A stretch of 64,000 nt of DNA from Balneolaceae bacterium (GCA_017640665.1 JAEPQE010000003.1:535033-599032); one strand, 5' to 3'. Shown: positions 1 to 9,040, counted from the stretch's first letter. Notes: generated by a model from the letters alone, not told the origin. Numbers and translations: made by a program.

Positions 1-291
1 GGTATCGACCCAACGCTGGAGGGAACAGCAGGTAAAGTAGTGACAGGGTTCTCTAATGAAATTGATAAACTGAAAGGAAAAGTATATAGAGCTATCAAGC
101 AGCAGGAACAAACCCAACTTAATCGCATTTCGAAGATCAAATCTCAGTTATTCCCTGACGGATTGCAGGAGCGCTCGGTAAGTCCCGTTTATTTTATGAA
201 TAAATATGGACTTGATATCTGGCAGAATCTTCTTAATGATTTTGAAGAAGAAGATCTTGACCTTACCATTCATCACATAGTTGGTTTATAA
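1..291 (+). CDS. bshC: Bacillithiol biosynthesis cysteine-adding enzyme BshC, C-terminal part
   Basis: The reading frame is open from base 1, so this is the last 96 residues of a gene that starts outside the window. The tail contains a helical segment followed by LFPDGLQERSVSPVYFMNKYG, which fits the C-terminal LFP-G-x-QER-x(3)-P-x-YF-x(3)-YG signature of BshC. BshC adds cysteine to glucosaminyl-malate in the last step of bacillithiol synthesis, in the cytoplasm. The stop codon TAA shares its last A with the ATG of the next gene, so the two are probably translationally coupled. Family recognition rests on the tail only; the N-terminal catalytic fold cannot be seen here. Confidence 0.8.
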   Translation, partial: GIDPTLEGTAGKVVTGFSNEIDKLKGKVYRAIKQQEQTQLNRISKIKSQLFPDGLQERSVSPVYFMNKYGLDIWQNLLNDFEEEDLDLTIHHIVGL

Positions 292-866
292 TGGCATCTA
301 TTTCTGAACAAAAGTCCTTGATCAGAAAAGAGGTGACAGCTAAAAGGCAATTACTTACTGTAGACGAATGGGCGAGTAAGAGTCGATTGATTAAAGAAGT
401 GATTTTATTGAGTCCGGAATATGAAAATTCAGATACAATTCACTGCTTTATCTCAATGAACGAACGCTTTGAGGTTGATACACAAAGTTTAATAAAAGAT
501 ATACTAGATCAGGGTAAAACACTGGTTGTACCTATAACAAATTTCAAAAAAGGAATACTATCTCATTCAAAACTGAGCTCATTTGAGGCGCTTAAACCAA
601 ACAAATGGGGTGTATTAGAACCTCAGGAATTCAAACCTGTAAATAATGATGAAATTGATCTTGTATTAGCTCCCTTATTAGCAGCTGATCGAACAGGAAA
701 CAGGTTAGGTTATGGAAAAGGATTCTACGATCGGTTTTTATCGACTATTTCAGCGCCTGCATTTGGATTATTATTTGAGGAGTTTATTCTTGAAAATATT
801 CCGACTGATTCTTTCGATCAAAAACTAAAAGGGTTAATTTCAGAAAAAGGGTTTTACTACTCGTAA
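291..866 (+). CDS. 5-formyltetrahydrofolate cyclo-ligase
   Basis: A 191-residue protein, the normal length for the family, which converts 5-formyl-THF to 5,10-methenyl-THF using ATP. The start shows the conserved basic segment around residues 8-20 (LIRKEVTAKRQ). The diagnostic motif lies near residues 123-146: DLVLAPLLAADRTGNRLGYG followed by KGFYDRFL, matching the P-loop-like GxRLGxGxGYYDR site. The ATG overlaps the bshC stop by one base. No relation to bacillithiol is known; co-transcription is inferred from spacing only. Confidence 0.9.
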   Translation: MASISEQKSLIRKEVTAKRQLLTVDEWASKSRLIKEVILLSPEYENSDTIHCFISMNERFEVDTQSLIKDILDQGKTLVVPITNFKKGILSHSKLSSFEALKPNKWGVLEPQEFKPVNNDEIDLVLAPLLAADRTGNRLGYGKGFYDRFLSTISAPAFGLLFEEFILENIPTDSFDQKLKGLISEKGFYYS

Positions 867-911
867 CAATCAATTAATACCTTCGTAGCAGCATTGCGGA
901 GGAAATAAAAA

Positions 912-1652
912 ATGGCTGAAAATATTAGACGAAAAACTGCATCCAAAACCGGTACCGCTTCTCTGGAGTTTGATGATTTTGAACTTCAAAATACAATGCA
1001 GAACTTTTTAAAAGAGGAACCTAAAGAAGAAGGAAAGGGCATTTGGAACTTTGCAACTATATCAGGGATGGTAATGCTTTTTCTCGGTGTTTCATTTTTA
1101 TTGCAATGGATAGGACTTTCTTTCGGTGAAGGCCTGGATGCTTTTTTAGAAGGAGCCATTTCTTCGATGCCTCTTATTGGCGGTGCATTAGTAACATTAA
1201 TTGGGTTTGGTTTTTTTGTTGGCGACAGGAAAAGAGAAAAAAGAGCTTCAAGACAAGAAAAAAAGAGAAGAAGAGCTAAAGCTTCATCTGCCAAGAAGAG
1301 AATGGATGACGTGCATGGCTCAGAATTTACAGGATCTAAAACCAGAAGCAGTTTGAGAAACGATCTTGATTCGGACTTTACTTCGAGTTCCAGCTCTGCA
1401 AACTTCGAAGATTTTGCGATGGGTTCCTATGGATATCGCTCAAAACGTCTTATGAAATCCCGTTCGGATAAGAAATGGGCAGGAGTTTGCGGAGGATTAG
1501 CCAAATATTTCGGAATCAGCTCTACCGTAGTCCGATTTATATTTGTAGCCGCTTTCTTTATGGGATATGGAGCAAGTTTATTAATCTATTTTGGATTATC
1601 ACTTGCAATGCCGAAAGAGCCTGTCGAACTTATGGATGACTTTGATTTTTAA
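912..1652 (+). CDS. PspC domain membrane protein
   Basis: A 246-residue protein. Residues about 45-65 and 80-105 form two membrane segments. A highly basic linker follows (REKRASRQEKKRRRAKASSAKK) with a Ser-rich stretch near 155-165. The C-terminal ~60 residues are a PspC domain: a basic lead-in, then WAGVCGGLAKYFGISSTVVR and a hydrophobic helix ending in LSLAMPKEP. PspC domains occur in phage-shock-type envelope stress proteins, but the N-terminal half is not the usual one, so a stress role is inference. A good GGAGGAAA ribosome site precedes the ATG. The gene sits between folate and nucleotide enzymes, with 14 bases to tmk. Confidence 0.82.
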   Translation: MAENIRRKTASKTGTASLEFDDFELQNTMQNFLKEEPKEEGKGIWNFATISGMVMLFLGVSFLLQWIGLSFGEGLDAFLEGAISSMPLIGGALVTLIGFGFFVGDRKREKRASRQEKKRRRAKASSAKKRMDDVHGSEFTGSKTRSSLRNDLDSDFTSSSSSANFEDFAMGSYGYRSKRLMKSRSDKKWAGVCGGLAKYFGISSTVVRFIFVAAFFMGYGASLLIYFGLSLAMPKEPVELMDDFDF

Positions 1653-1666
1653 TTCATCCGGCATAC

Positions 1667-2272
1667 ATGCTAATTACATTTGAGGGGATCGACGGCAGCG
1701 GAAAGTCTACCCAAATCTCTTTATTAAAGGATAAACTAACTTCTGTGGGGAAAACGGTTCGGGTATTTCGCGAACCAGGCGGAACGCAAATCTCAGAAGA
1801 AATTAGGGAGCTTCTGCTTAATACTGAATTTCATATTGATTCGGTTACAGAGCTTTTGTTGTTTTCATCGGCCCGTTCACAATTAATGTCAGAAGAAGTA
1901 CTCCCTGCCTTAGAAAAGGGAGAAGTTGTGATTCTGGATCGATTTTACGATTCAACTACCGCTTATCAGGGCTATGGAAGAAAAAGTCTTCCTCTGAACC
2001 AAATTCAGCAGATTAATAGTATAGCATCGCACGGCAGAACTCCGGATTTTACTTTCTACTTAAGGCTTTCTTTAGACGAATCGAATCACCGCAGGGCACA
2101 CTTAAGTAAAGACAGGATGGAAAGGGCAGGCGATGAATTTTTTGCTAATGTTATAAAAGGCTTTGATGATCTTGCAGAACAGGAAGAACGATTTATAGTA
2201 ATTGAAGCATCTCAATCAATTGAAGTTATACATGAAAGTATTGTAAAAAGGCTTTCTTCAAAACTTCTGTAG
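1667..2272 (+). CDS. tmk: Thymidylate kinase
   Basis: A 201-residue dTMP kinase that makes dTDP for DNA synthesis. The P-loop is at the very N-terminus (FEGIDGSGKST, residues 4-14). The DR(Y/H) motif appears as VILDRFYDSTTAYQGYGR around residues 87-104, and the LID region with RMERAGDEFF near 149-158. Length and motif order are standard. It follows the PspC gene by 14 bases and is the last gene of this run; the next gene has its own 169-base leader. Confidence 0.95.
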   Translation: MLITFEGIDGSGKSTQISLLKDKLTSVGKTVRVFREPGGTQISEEIRELLLNTEFHIDSVTELLLFSSARSQLMSEEVLPALEKGEVVILDRFYDSTTAYQGYGRKSLPLNQIQQINSIASHGRTPDFTFYLRLSLDESNHRRAHLSKDRMERAGDEFFANVIKGFDDLAEQEERFIVIEASQSIEVIHESIVKRLSSKLL

Positions 2273-2324
2273 ATTTTTTCTCTGGTGGTCCAGAAAGTTT
2301 TTCTTTTTTTATCTGCTATGGTCA

Positions 2325-2355
2325 TTGAGGCTTAATCATATTATCCGTATTTTAG
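2325..2355 (+). promoter_or_regulatory. Possible Bacteroidota-type promoter for the START-like gene
   Basis: TTG at 2325-2327 is followed after 20 bases by TATTTTAG at 2348-2355, one mismatch from TAnnTTTG. It lies 87 bases before the START-like gene in an otherwise empty gap of 169 bases after tmk. The match is modest and no transcript start is known. Confidence 0.3.
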
Positions 2356-2441
2356 AACAATATGGATGAATCCTTCCTGTTTCCAAGAAAACTGGTTCAT
2401 CACAGTTAAATTCCAACGATTATAACATCCTAAATTCTATT

Positions 2442-2909
2442 ATGGCGCACGAAAGAATCGAGATTGATTTGCCTCTAGCTAAAGTTTACGAGCTACTTAG
2501 TAACCCAGTTGACTTCCCAAAGTTTTTAGAGCGTATCGACTCAGTAGAAAGAATTAACTCTCAAACCTTTGAGTATAAAACTACTATTGGAAATGAGGAG
2601 TTTGTTTGGACTACCAATTTAATCGATAACCTTCGAAACACTCGTTTTGCATGGATCACAATCAATGGTAACCTAAACCAAACCGGAACTATCCGTTTTA
2701 CTCCACTTGATAACGGTACTCGAACAAGAGTTGAGTTTTCTTTAGATTACAGAACGTTTTTCGGAGATCCTACTGAAGAGCTTGGTACTTTTATCGAAGA
2801 ATCACCTGCTCAATTAGTGAAAGATCTTGAGAAATTTAAAGATCTTGCGGAGTCTGGTACTTTCAAAGAAGAGCAAAATGAAGTCTCTGAAGAAGAAGTA
2901 ACAGCATAA
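2442..2909 (+). CDS. START-like (SRPBCC-type) domain protein
   Basis: A 155-residue soluble protein. It begins MAHERIEIDLPLAKVYELLS, as in SRPBCC/START folds, where a strand-helix start leads into an eight-stranded sheet. The pattern FEYKTTIGNEEFVWTTNLID followed by TRFAWITINGNLNQTGTIRF gives the expected alternating strands, and the last 15 residues are acidic. No catalytic residues can be pointed to, and the ligand is unknown. The gene is monocistronic: a candidate promoter precedes it and a strong terminator follows at 2938-2968. Confidence 0.7.
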   Translation: MAHERIEIDLPLAKVYELLSNPVDFPKFLERIDSVERINSQTFEYKTTIGNEEFVWTTNLIDNLRNTRFAWITINGNLNQTGTIRFTPLDNGTRTRVEFSLDYRTFFGDPTEELGTFIEESPAQLVKDLEKFKDLAESGTFKEEQNEVSEEEVTA

Positions 2910-2937
2910 GCTTTACACTATTTATTTACTTATTGTT

Positions 2938-2968
2938 AATGCGCATCATTTGATGCGCATTTTTTTTG
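2938..2968 (+). terminator. Intrinsic terminator after the START-like gene
   Basis: Nine base pairs (ATGCGCATC / GATGCGCAT, loop ATTT) are followed directly by a run of eight T. It ends the START-like transcript and isolates it from aroE, which begins only 14 bases downstream. Confidence 0.88.
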
Positions 2969-2981
2969 TTCAGTAATTACT

Positions 2982-3833
2982 ATGACGTTTACCAAATTCA
3001 AACTTTCTGAAAAAAGTGAATCTCCACATTACCTGTTAATTGGAAATCCGGTTAGCCACAGCGTGTCACCTTTAATGCATAATAGTGCGTTAACACAGCA
3101 TGGAATAAATGCTGAATATCATGCAGTAGCTGTTTCAATGAGCGAAATTCCAGCTCTTGTTGCTCATTTCAATAACTCAAACTTTCTTGGAGCTAATATT
3201 ACTATCCCCCATAAAGAAAACTTTACGGAAGTTATGGATGAACTTACGCCTGAAGCTAGAGAAATTGGTGCTATTAATACGGTTATAAAGCAAGAGAATA
3301 AGCTTATCGGCCATAATACAGATGCGTATGGATTTCAGGTACCACTCGAAGAATTTTCAGATGCCATAGAACGGGATAGGGCTATCATTTTTGGTTCGGG
3401 TGGTGCTACCAAAGCCATAGTGTATGCATTACATGATCTTGGTTTTGAGGAGGTGATCATGGTTTCCAGAAGACCAGAGAGATATTCAGACTTTGATGAT
3501 ATGATTACCTGTAGTTACGATGCCTGGACCGAATACGCTGATGATGCTAACCTGATTATAAATGCTACTCCATTGGGGATGATACCAAATACCGATGCTT
3601 CCCCAATAAAAGAGTCTGAAAGAGAATTATTGGAAGGAAAGCTTTGTTACGACATCGTATATAATCCTAAAGAGACTAAATTTTTAAAACAAGCAATAAG
3701 CGCAGGCGGAATAGCAATTGGTGGAATAGATATGTTGATTCACCAAGGTGCTAAATCTTTTCAACTTTGGACAGGAAAAGAGTTTCCAATAGGGCTTATT
3801 AAAATGAAACTGGATGACATCTTCCCACATTGA
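2982..3833 (+). CDS. aroE: Shikimate dehydrogenase
   Basis: A 283-residue NADP-dependent enzyme that reduces 3-dehydroshikimate in the chorismate pathway, thereby feeding the trp genes found at 19.6-28 kb. The substrate pocket is NPVSHSVSPLMHNSA near residue 22; the catalytic Lys is in ANITIPHKENF (~70-80); NTDAYGF carries the conserved Asp (~110); the nucleotide loop is GSGGATKA (~138-145); and the C-terminal GGIDMLIHQGAKSFQLW carries the conserved Gln. It overlaps the next gene by 20 bases, suggesting coupling. Confidence 0.95.
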   Translation: MTFTKFKLSEKSESPHYLLIGNPVSHSVSPLMHNSALTQHGINAEYHAVAVSMSEIPALVAHFNNSNFLGANITIPHKENFTEVMDELTPEAREIGAINTVIKQENKLIGHNTDAYGFQVPLEEFSDAIERDRAIIFGSGGATKAIVYALHDLGFEEVIMVSRRPERYSDFDDMITCSYDAWTEYADDANLIINATPLGMIPNTDASPIKESERELLEGKLCYDIVYNPKETKFLKQAISAGGIAIGGIDMLIHQGAKSFQLWTGKEFPIGLIKMKLDDIFPH

Positions 3834-4575
3834 CTTCATCAGGCCGGAAAAACTAAATGACGCCAGAATATTCTCCTGGTTCAGCTTGAAGAATTCTCAT
3901 CTGAAAGAAAAAAACCAACAAATTCCCGGATTAAATGTTGGATTTAATTCCAACGAGAGACAAGATATATTACTCCACAACTTAAGTCTGCTTTCATCTG
4001 AATTAAGAATGAAACCTTCAAATTTGGCATTAGCAGAACAGGTTCACAAAACGAATATAAAAGTGATTACCAAAGGGGGCATTTACCCTGAAACGGATGC
4101 TTTTGTGTCTAAGACACCAGGTACAGCATTAGGAATACAGGTAGCAGATTGCGGAGCTATTCTGTTTGGAGATGCAACAAATAAAGTTGTTGGCGCAGCT
4201 CACGCCGGATGGAGAGGGGCAGTGGACGGAATTGTACTAAAGACCATTGGAAAGATGCTGGAATTGGGAGCAGAACTTAATCATATAAAAGTATTCGTTA
4301 GTCCTTGCATTGCTAAGCATAATTTTGAAGTTGGTGACGAAGTTGCAGAAAAATTTGCAGATCATCTTGTTGATAGAGAGCATTACACAAAACCACATGT
4401 CGATTTAAAGGGACTGGTTAAAGAGCAACTATTGGAATCCGGTATTGATGAAAATCATATCGAAATAGATGAACGGTGTACTATTGATCACGAAGAGCTT
4501 TTCTATTCTTATCGCCGTGAAAAGGAGAAGAGTGGCCGTATGGTAGGTATTATTAAGCTCAATAAGTTGAAGTGA
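3814..4575 (+). CDS. pgeF: Peptidoglycan editing factor PgeF / polyphenol oxidase family protein
   Basis: A 253-residue YfiH-type protein. The metal-binding residues are visible in AEQVHKTNI (His), VADCGAI (Cys) and AAHAGWRG (His), and the C-terminal signature reads DERCTIDHEELFYSYRREKE. In E. coli PgeF removes wrongly incorporated residues from peptidoglycan precursors; older annotation calls the family laccase-like. The ATG lies inside the end of aroE. Its stop TGA overlaps the GTG of the histone-deacetylase-like gene, so three genes are chained. Confidence 0.88.
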   Translation: MTSSHIDFIRPEKLNDARIFSWFSLKNSHLKEKNQQIPGLNVGFNSNERQDILLHNLSLLSSELRMKPSNLALAEQVHKTNIKVITKGGIYPETDAFVSKTPGTALGIQVADCGAILFGDATNKVVGAAHAGWRGAVDGIVLKTIGKMLELGAELNHIKVFVSPCIAKHNFEVGDEVAEKFADHLVDREHYTKPHVDLKGLVKEQLLESGIDENHIEIDERCTIDHEELFYSYRREKEKSGRMVGIIKLNKLK

Positions 4576-5470
4576 GAGTTAGTTACTGCCCCGAGTATTA
4601 CGCGGCCATTCCTGATGAGCATATATTTCCAATGAAGAAATTCCGGGGTTTATATGACTACCTGACTGATCAATATCCTAAATAAAGATTCATGTAATTG
4701 CTCCACCCATGGTGGAGATTTCAAATCTCATCACTGCTCATTCGTACAGATATTCTTCTGCTGTATGGGAAGGGAAACTCAACAAAAAAGAAGTAAGAAG
4801 AATGGGATTGCCATGGAGTAAAAGTCTTGCTATTAGATCAAGGCATGCTGTTCAGGGGACAATAAACGCTGCATTAATGGCTCTTCAGGATGGTATTTCC
4901 GGTAATTTAGCAGGGGGGACACATCATGCAATGTCGGATCATGGGGAAGGATTTTGTGTTTTCAATGATGTTGCTGTGGCAATCAAAGTTCTGCAACGGG
5001 CAAAATGGCTGAACAAGGTTTTGGTAATTGACTGTGATGTACATCAAGGAAATGGAACAGCGTATATTTTTAGAGATGATCCGAGTGTATTTACCTTTTC
5101 CATACATGGAGAAAAGAACTATCCATTTATAAAACCGCCTTCTGATTTAGATATTGGTTTGCCCGATAAAACCGGTGATTCTGAGTATCATAAGATATTG
5201 ATCTCAGCATTAGATCAAATTTTTACTTCCTTTAAGCCTGATCTCGTTTTCTATTTAGGCGGAATAGACCCATTAGAAACTGATCACTTTGGGAGATTAT
5301 CTCTCACACTAAAAGGATTGAGAGAAAGAGATCGGATTGTAGTTGAGACAGTCACACAAAAAGATATTCCACTTACACTTTTATTGTCCGGAGGATATGC
5401 TCCCACAGTAGAAGAAACAGTAATTGCTCATGCACAAATGTTTGGAGTAGCTAAAGAGATGGGGTTCTAA
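4572..5470 (+). pseudogene. Histone deacetylase family protein, interrupted by a one-base frameshift
   Basis: The gene starts at GTG 4572, overlapping the pgeF stop, and reads VRVSYCPEYYAAIPDEHIFP, the usual N-terminus of bacterial HDAC-like amidohydrolases. It hits TAA at 4683. The rest continues one frame away, from about 4682 (KIHVIAPPMVEISN) to 5470. The second part keeps the catalytic set: GGTHHAMSDHGEGFCVFND, the zinc ligands in VIDCDVHQGNG and GGIDPLETDHFG, and the Tyr loop LSGGYAP. Adding one A to the AAA run at 4680-4682 restores a full-length frame of about 300 residues. It is either a sequencing or assembly error or a recent mutation. No slippery heptamer for programmed -1 shifting is present. 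Confidence 0.85.
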
Positions 5471-5662
5471 ATGAAAATTGGAGGGCATAAAAAAATACCC
5501 GGAACTCATTTCTTCAGATTTTTCGATTTGAAAAGATTCTGAACAACCAGACTTCGGGATTTGTCAGCCTGATCAACAATTTTGCCGTAGCATCCTTGTT
5601 GATTGTGTTCACTAGTTAATTAGCATAATCCACGAAGCTTAGTCAACAAAAAAAAGCATTAC

Positions 5663-5694
5663 TTTCCCACAACTTTTCCACTAGGTTATCCACA
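5663..5694 (+). other. Cluster of three DnaA-box-like sites in a gene-free gap
   Basis: The 432-base gap 5471-5902 has no credible gene. It holds three 9-mers in the same orientation spaced by 11 and 12 bases: TTTCCCACA (5663), TTTTCCACT (5674) and TTATCCACA (5686). The last is a perfect DnaA box and the others each have one mismatch to TTWTNCACA. A+T-rich tracts flank them (A-run at 5648-5655, AAATTTTAAAATATA just after). This is the pattern of a replication origin or a DnaA-controlled promoter. No dnaA, dnaN or parAB gene is near, so origin status is uncertain. Confidence 0.4.
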
Positions 5695-5902
5695 TCAAAT
5701 TTTAAAATATACGTTTTTGATCTGGAAATAGGGGTTTTGAGTTATTTTGTCTGAATCACTCAATACAGGGCTGAGCGAGAAATTTTTTTATAAGAAAAAT
5801 TGCCGATAGGATTGGAATGGGATAAATGAAATTATTCTTAGAAAGAATGAATTAAGATGTGAGAAGTTCTAACTTAAGCATTCAATAAAAAAAGAACAGA
5901 TT

Positions 5903-7051
5903 TTGACGAAACAAAGACTGGCTATTCTTGGATCAACGGGGTCGATTGGAACTCAGGCATTGGAAATCGTACGTCAACATCCTGAAATTTTTGAAGTTGT
6001 AGCTCTTTCAGCGAATAGAAATGTTGATTTACTTATAGAACAAATCAATGAGTTTAAACCAGAGTTTGGGCTTATTTGTAAAGAGAGTTTATTCGGAACC
6101 CTGAAAAACGGAGTTCAAACGAACACTCAATTATTTGCAGGAGTTAATGAGCTAATAAGCTTGGTTTTTCTACCAAATGTGGATACGGTGATGAATTGTT
6201 TGGTAGGTTTTGCCGGATTTTTGCCTACACTGGAAGCTATCAAACAAGGGAAGAAAATTGCGCTGGCTAACAAAGAATCTTTAGTAGTTGGTGGCGAGAT
6301 CATTTTCGAGGCACTAAAAAACTCACCTTCAGAGTTGATTCCTATCGATTCTGAGCACAGTGCCATGCTTCAATGTCTTGTCGGTGAACCTAAAGATACT
6401 ATCGAGAAGATTGTTATTACCGCCAGTGGCGGTCCTTTCAGAGATTTTTCTCCTGAACAAATGAAGAGTGTCACTAAAGCACAGGCTTTAAATCATCCTA
6501 ACTGGGAAATGGGGGCTAAGATCACGATCGATTCTTCTACTATGATGAACAAAGGTCTGGAGATTATTGAGGCCCACTGGTTATTCGATATACCAGTGGA
6601 AAAAATCGAACCTGTAATTCATCCTCAAAGTATTATTCATTCAATCGTAACTTTTACTGATGGCTCCAGCAAAGCACAACTTGGACCACCGGATATGAAA
6701 GTCCCGATTATCTATGCGTTGACTTATCCCAACAGATTGCCTCTTAAAACACCAAGGATGGACTGGTCGAAAGCTCACGAACTCACCTTTGAGCCCGTTG
6801 ATTACGAGCGATTTCCATGTGTGAAACTTGCAATGGATTCTATCGAATCAGGAGGGGTTGCGCCGGCAGTGTTAAATGCTGCAAATGAAGTCGCTGTTCA
6901 GCGCTTTTTGAATGAAGAAATTGGTTATATTGACATCCCGAAAATAGTTGAAAAAAGTTTAGACAAAATATCTTCTCAACACACCTTAAATGTTGAGTTA
7001 TTAAAAGAAATAGATAAAGAAACGAGAGCCTTTGCCTCCGGAATAAAATAA
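5903..7051 (+). CDS. dxr: 1-deoxy-D-xylulose 5-phosphate reductoisomerase
   Basis: A 382-residue enzyme of the MEP isoprenoid pathway that converts DXP to MEP with NADPH. The N-terminal Rossmann motif is LAILGSTGSIGTQALEIV. The metal and substrate sites are LANKESLVVGG, PIDSEHSAMLQ and ASGGPFRDF, followed by HPNWEMGAKITIDSSTMMN. The only suitable start is TTG at 5903; it puts the glycine-rich loop at the usual distance, and a purine-rich stretch precedes it. It starts a four-gene run (dxr-rseP-psd-pssA) with 1-base gaps. Confidence 0.95.
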   Translation: MTKQRLAILGSTGSIGTQALEIVRQHPEIFEVVALSANRNVDLLIEQINEFKPEFGLICKESLFGTLKNGVQTNTQLFAGVNELISLVFLPNVDTVMNCLVGFAGFLPTLEAIKQGKKIALANKESLVVGGEIIFEALKNSPSELIPIDSEHSAMLQCLVGEPKDTIEKIVITASGGPFRDFSPEQMKSVTKAQALNHPNWEMGAKITIDSSTMMNKGLEIIEAHWLFDIPVEKIEPVIHPQSIIHSIVTFTDGSSKAQLGPPDMKVPIIYALTYPNRLPLKTPRMDWSKAHELTFEPVDYERFPCVKLAMDSIESGGVAPAVLNAANEVAVQRFLNEEIGYIDIPKIVEKSLDKISSQHTLNVELLKEIDKETRAFASGIK

Positions 7052-7052
7052 T

Positions 7053-8387
7053 ATGGAAATAGTAGACATTTTAAAGACCATTGGAATTTTCATGGGAGCA
7101 CTTATGATTTTAGTGTTCATTCATGAGCTGGGGCATTTCCTGGCAGCCAAACTTTTCGGAATGAGGGTTGAGCGCTTCTCCGTTGGATTCCCGCCCCGAA
7201 TCTGGGGCTTCCAGAAAGGAGATACTGATTATTGTATTGGTGCCACTCCTCTTGGCGGATATGTAAAAATATCTGGAATGGTAGACGAAAGCATGGACAC
7301 CGAATTTTTAGAAAAAGAACCGGAGCCATGGGAGTACCGAAGTAAACCGGTTTGGCAAAGAATGATTGTAATAACGGCCGGAGTGATCTTTAATATGATT
7401 CTGGCTTTTTTCATTTTTACCGGGATGACAATTTCCAATGGTAAACTAACTCTTCCTTTAGAAAACGTAGAAGGATTATATATTCCAGAAGGTAGCCTTT
7501 TAGAAGAGCTGGGTTTTCGGATGGACGATAAAATTATCGGTGTTAATGGAGAAAGTGTGGTGGCTTTTGAGGATTTAGTAGCCCCATCTCAAATCACTGC
7601 AAGTGACCTTTCTTACCAAGTATTAAGAAATGGTCAGGAGATTGACATTAGTGTGCCGTCAAGTATTTTGGATAGCCTGCAAACCAGAGGATTTATTAGT
7701 GCAGCCTATGCCTGGCCTAGTCAAATATCCAGTGTTTCTCCGGGAACACCAGCCGATGAGGCAGGACTTAAAGCCGGAGATGAAATTATTGAAATTGACA
7801 GTGTTAAAGTAAATTACTGGATACAACTTACCAATATAATCACATCAGCGGAAGGCAAAGAAATGGATTTTACTATCCGAAGAGGTGATTCAATTTTCAC
7901 TGCTTCTATAGCTCCAGATTCAGAGTCTAACCAACTTGGGGTAGGTGCTCCTACACTTGATATGGCTGGAGGAGAACATATTAGTCTGGGATTAATTGCT
8001 TCGATTGGGGAAGGATGGAATCAAACCTGGGAACAGACAACAGGAATAATCGGTGGCTTTGCCAGGATGATTTCCGGAGATATTTCTGTTCGTCAGAATT
8101 TAGGAGGTCCAATTGCAATTGCAAGCATAACCCGGCAGGCAACAGATCAGCAGGGATGGAATGGATTCTGGCAGATAACAGCACTGCTTAGTATAACTTT
8201 AGCAATAATGAATATTCTCCCAATTCCCGCACTAGATGGTGGTCATCTGGTATTTCTGATCTATGAAGGAATTGTACGAAAAGAGCCATCCGAAAAAGTA
8301 AAGATTGTGGCTCAGAATATCGGGTTCATTGTTCTGCTAACACTTATGGTTTTTGTGATTTTTAATGATGTATTGAAGTACTTTTAA
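7053..8387 (+). CDS. rseP: Site-2 intramembrane zinc metalloprotease RseP
   Basis: A 444-residue inner-membrane protease. HELGH lies at residues 24-28 in the first membrane helix, and the second metal site is in NILPIPALDGGHLVF (~390-404). Two PDZ-like regions lie between (about residues 140-210 and 225-300; the second begins ISSVSPGTPADEAGLKAGDE). Family members cut anti-sigma factors or remnant signal peptides after a first cut. The dxr-rseP-phospholipid gene order is common and links it to envelope biogenesis; no anti-sigma gene is nearby. Confidence 0.93.
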   Translation: MEIVDILKTIGIFMGALMILVFIHELGHFLAAKLFGMRVERFSVGFPPRIWGFQKGDTDYCIGATPLGGYVKISGMVDESMDTEFLEKEPEPWEYRSKPVWQRMIVITAGVIFNMILAFFIFTGMTISNGKLTLPLENVEGLYIPEGSLLEELGFRMDDKIIGVNGESVVAFEDLVAPSQITASDLSYQVLRNGQEIDISVPSSILDSLQTRGFISAAYAWPSQISSVSPGTPADEAGLKAGDEIIEIDSVKVNYWIQLTNIITSAEGKEMDFTIRRGDSIFTASIAPDSESNQLGVGAPTLDMAGGEHISLGLIASIGEGWNQTWEQTTGIIGGFARMISGDISVRQNLGGPIAIASITRQATDQQGWNGFWQITALLSITLAIMNILPIPALDGGHLVFLIYEGIVRKEPSEKVKIVAQNIGFIVLLTLMVFVIFNDVLKYF

Positions 8388-8388
8388 T

Positions 8389-9039
8389 ATGTTTGCACGA
8401 GAAGGGTACCCAACCATGACGTTGGCCACGATTGTATTGATTGGGGTCGTATATCTAACATTTAATTTCCTTCCTGAATGGTTAGCCTATATACTTTCAG
8501 CTAGCGTTGCCGTTCTATGGGGAATCGTAATTTACTTCTTTCGTGATCCTGAGCGTGAAACTCCTCAGGGCGAAAATCTCATTATATCCCCGGCAGATGG
8601 GAAAGTGGTTCTCATTAAGGAAATAGAAGAAGATGTGTACCTGAAAACCAAAGCGACTCAGATCAGTATTTTTCTATCACCGTTGAATGTGCATGTGAAC
8701 AGGAACCCAATTTCAGGAAAGCTGGAATACCTTAAATATCATCCCGGGAAATACCTGATGGCCTGGGATGAAAATGCTTCGATTGAAAATGAACGGGCGG
8801 ACTTTGGAGTATTACATGGTTCCGGAACTAAACTATTCTTTAAGCAAATTACCGGCTTCCTGGCAAGGAGAATTGTGTATCATATTAAAGAAGGAGATGA
8901 TCTGGTTGCAGGAGACCGTTTTGGGATGATGAAGTTTGGTAGCCGAATGGACGTGATTATCCCGGGTAATGTTGATATTCAGGTGAAAGAAGGAGACCGA
9001 ACATGGGCAGGACAGTCAATTTTGGGACAGATAAACTAA
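8389..9039 (+). CDS. psd: Phosphatidylserine decarboxylase, short form
   Basis: A 216-residue enzyme, the short type typical of Bacteroidota. Residues about 10-50 contain two membrane segments. The active core has IISPADGKVV, the substrate region SPLNVHVNRNPISGK and the self-cleavage site KFGSRMD, where Gly184-Ser185 would split to give the pyruvoyl group. It turns phosphatidylserine into phosphatidylethanolamine, the step after PssA, whose gene follows directly. Confidence 0.93.
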   Translation: MFAREGYPTMTLATIVLIGVVYLTFNFLPEWLAYILSASVAVLWGIVIYFFRDPERETPQGENLIISPADGKVVLIKEIEEDVYLKTKATQISIFLSPLNVHVNRNPISGKLEYLKYHPGKYLMAWDENASIENERADFGVLHGSGTKLFFKQITGFLARRIVYHIKEGDDLVAGDRFGMMKFGSRMDVIIPGNVDIQVKEGDRTWAGQSILGQIN

Positions 9040-9040
9040 T

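Noticed and set aside
4675..4690. Programmed -1 ribosomal frameshift in the deacetylase-like gene
   Set aside because: The junction CCT AAA TAA does not fit an X-XXY-YYZ slippery heptamer, and re-pairing on the -1 codon would fail. A one-base loss in the A run explains it better.
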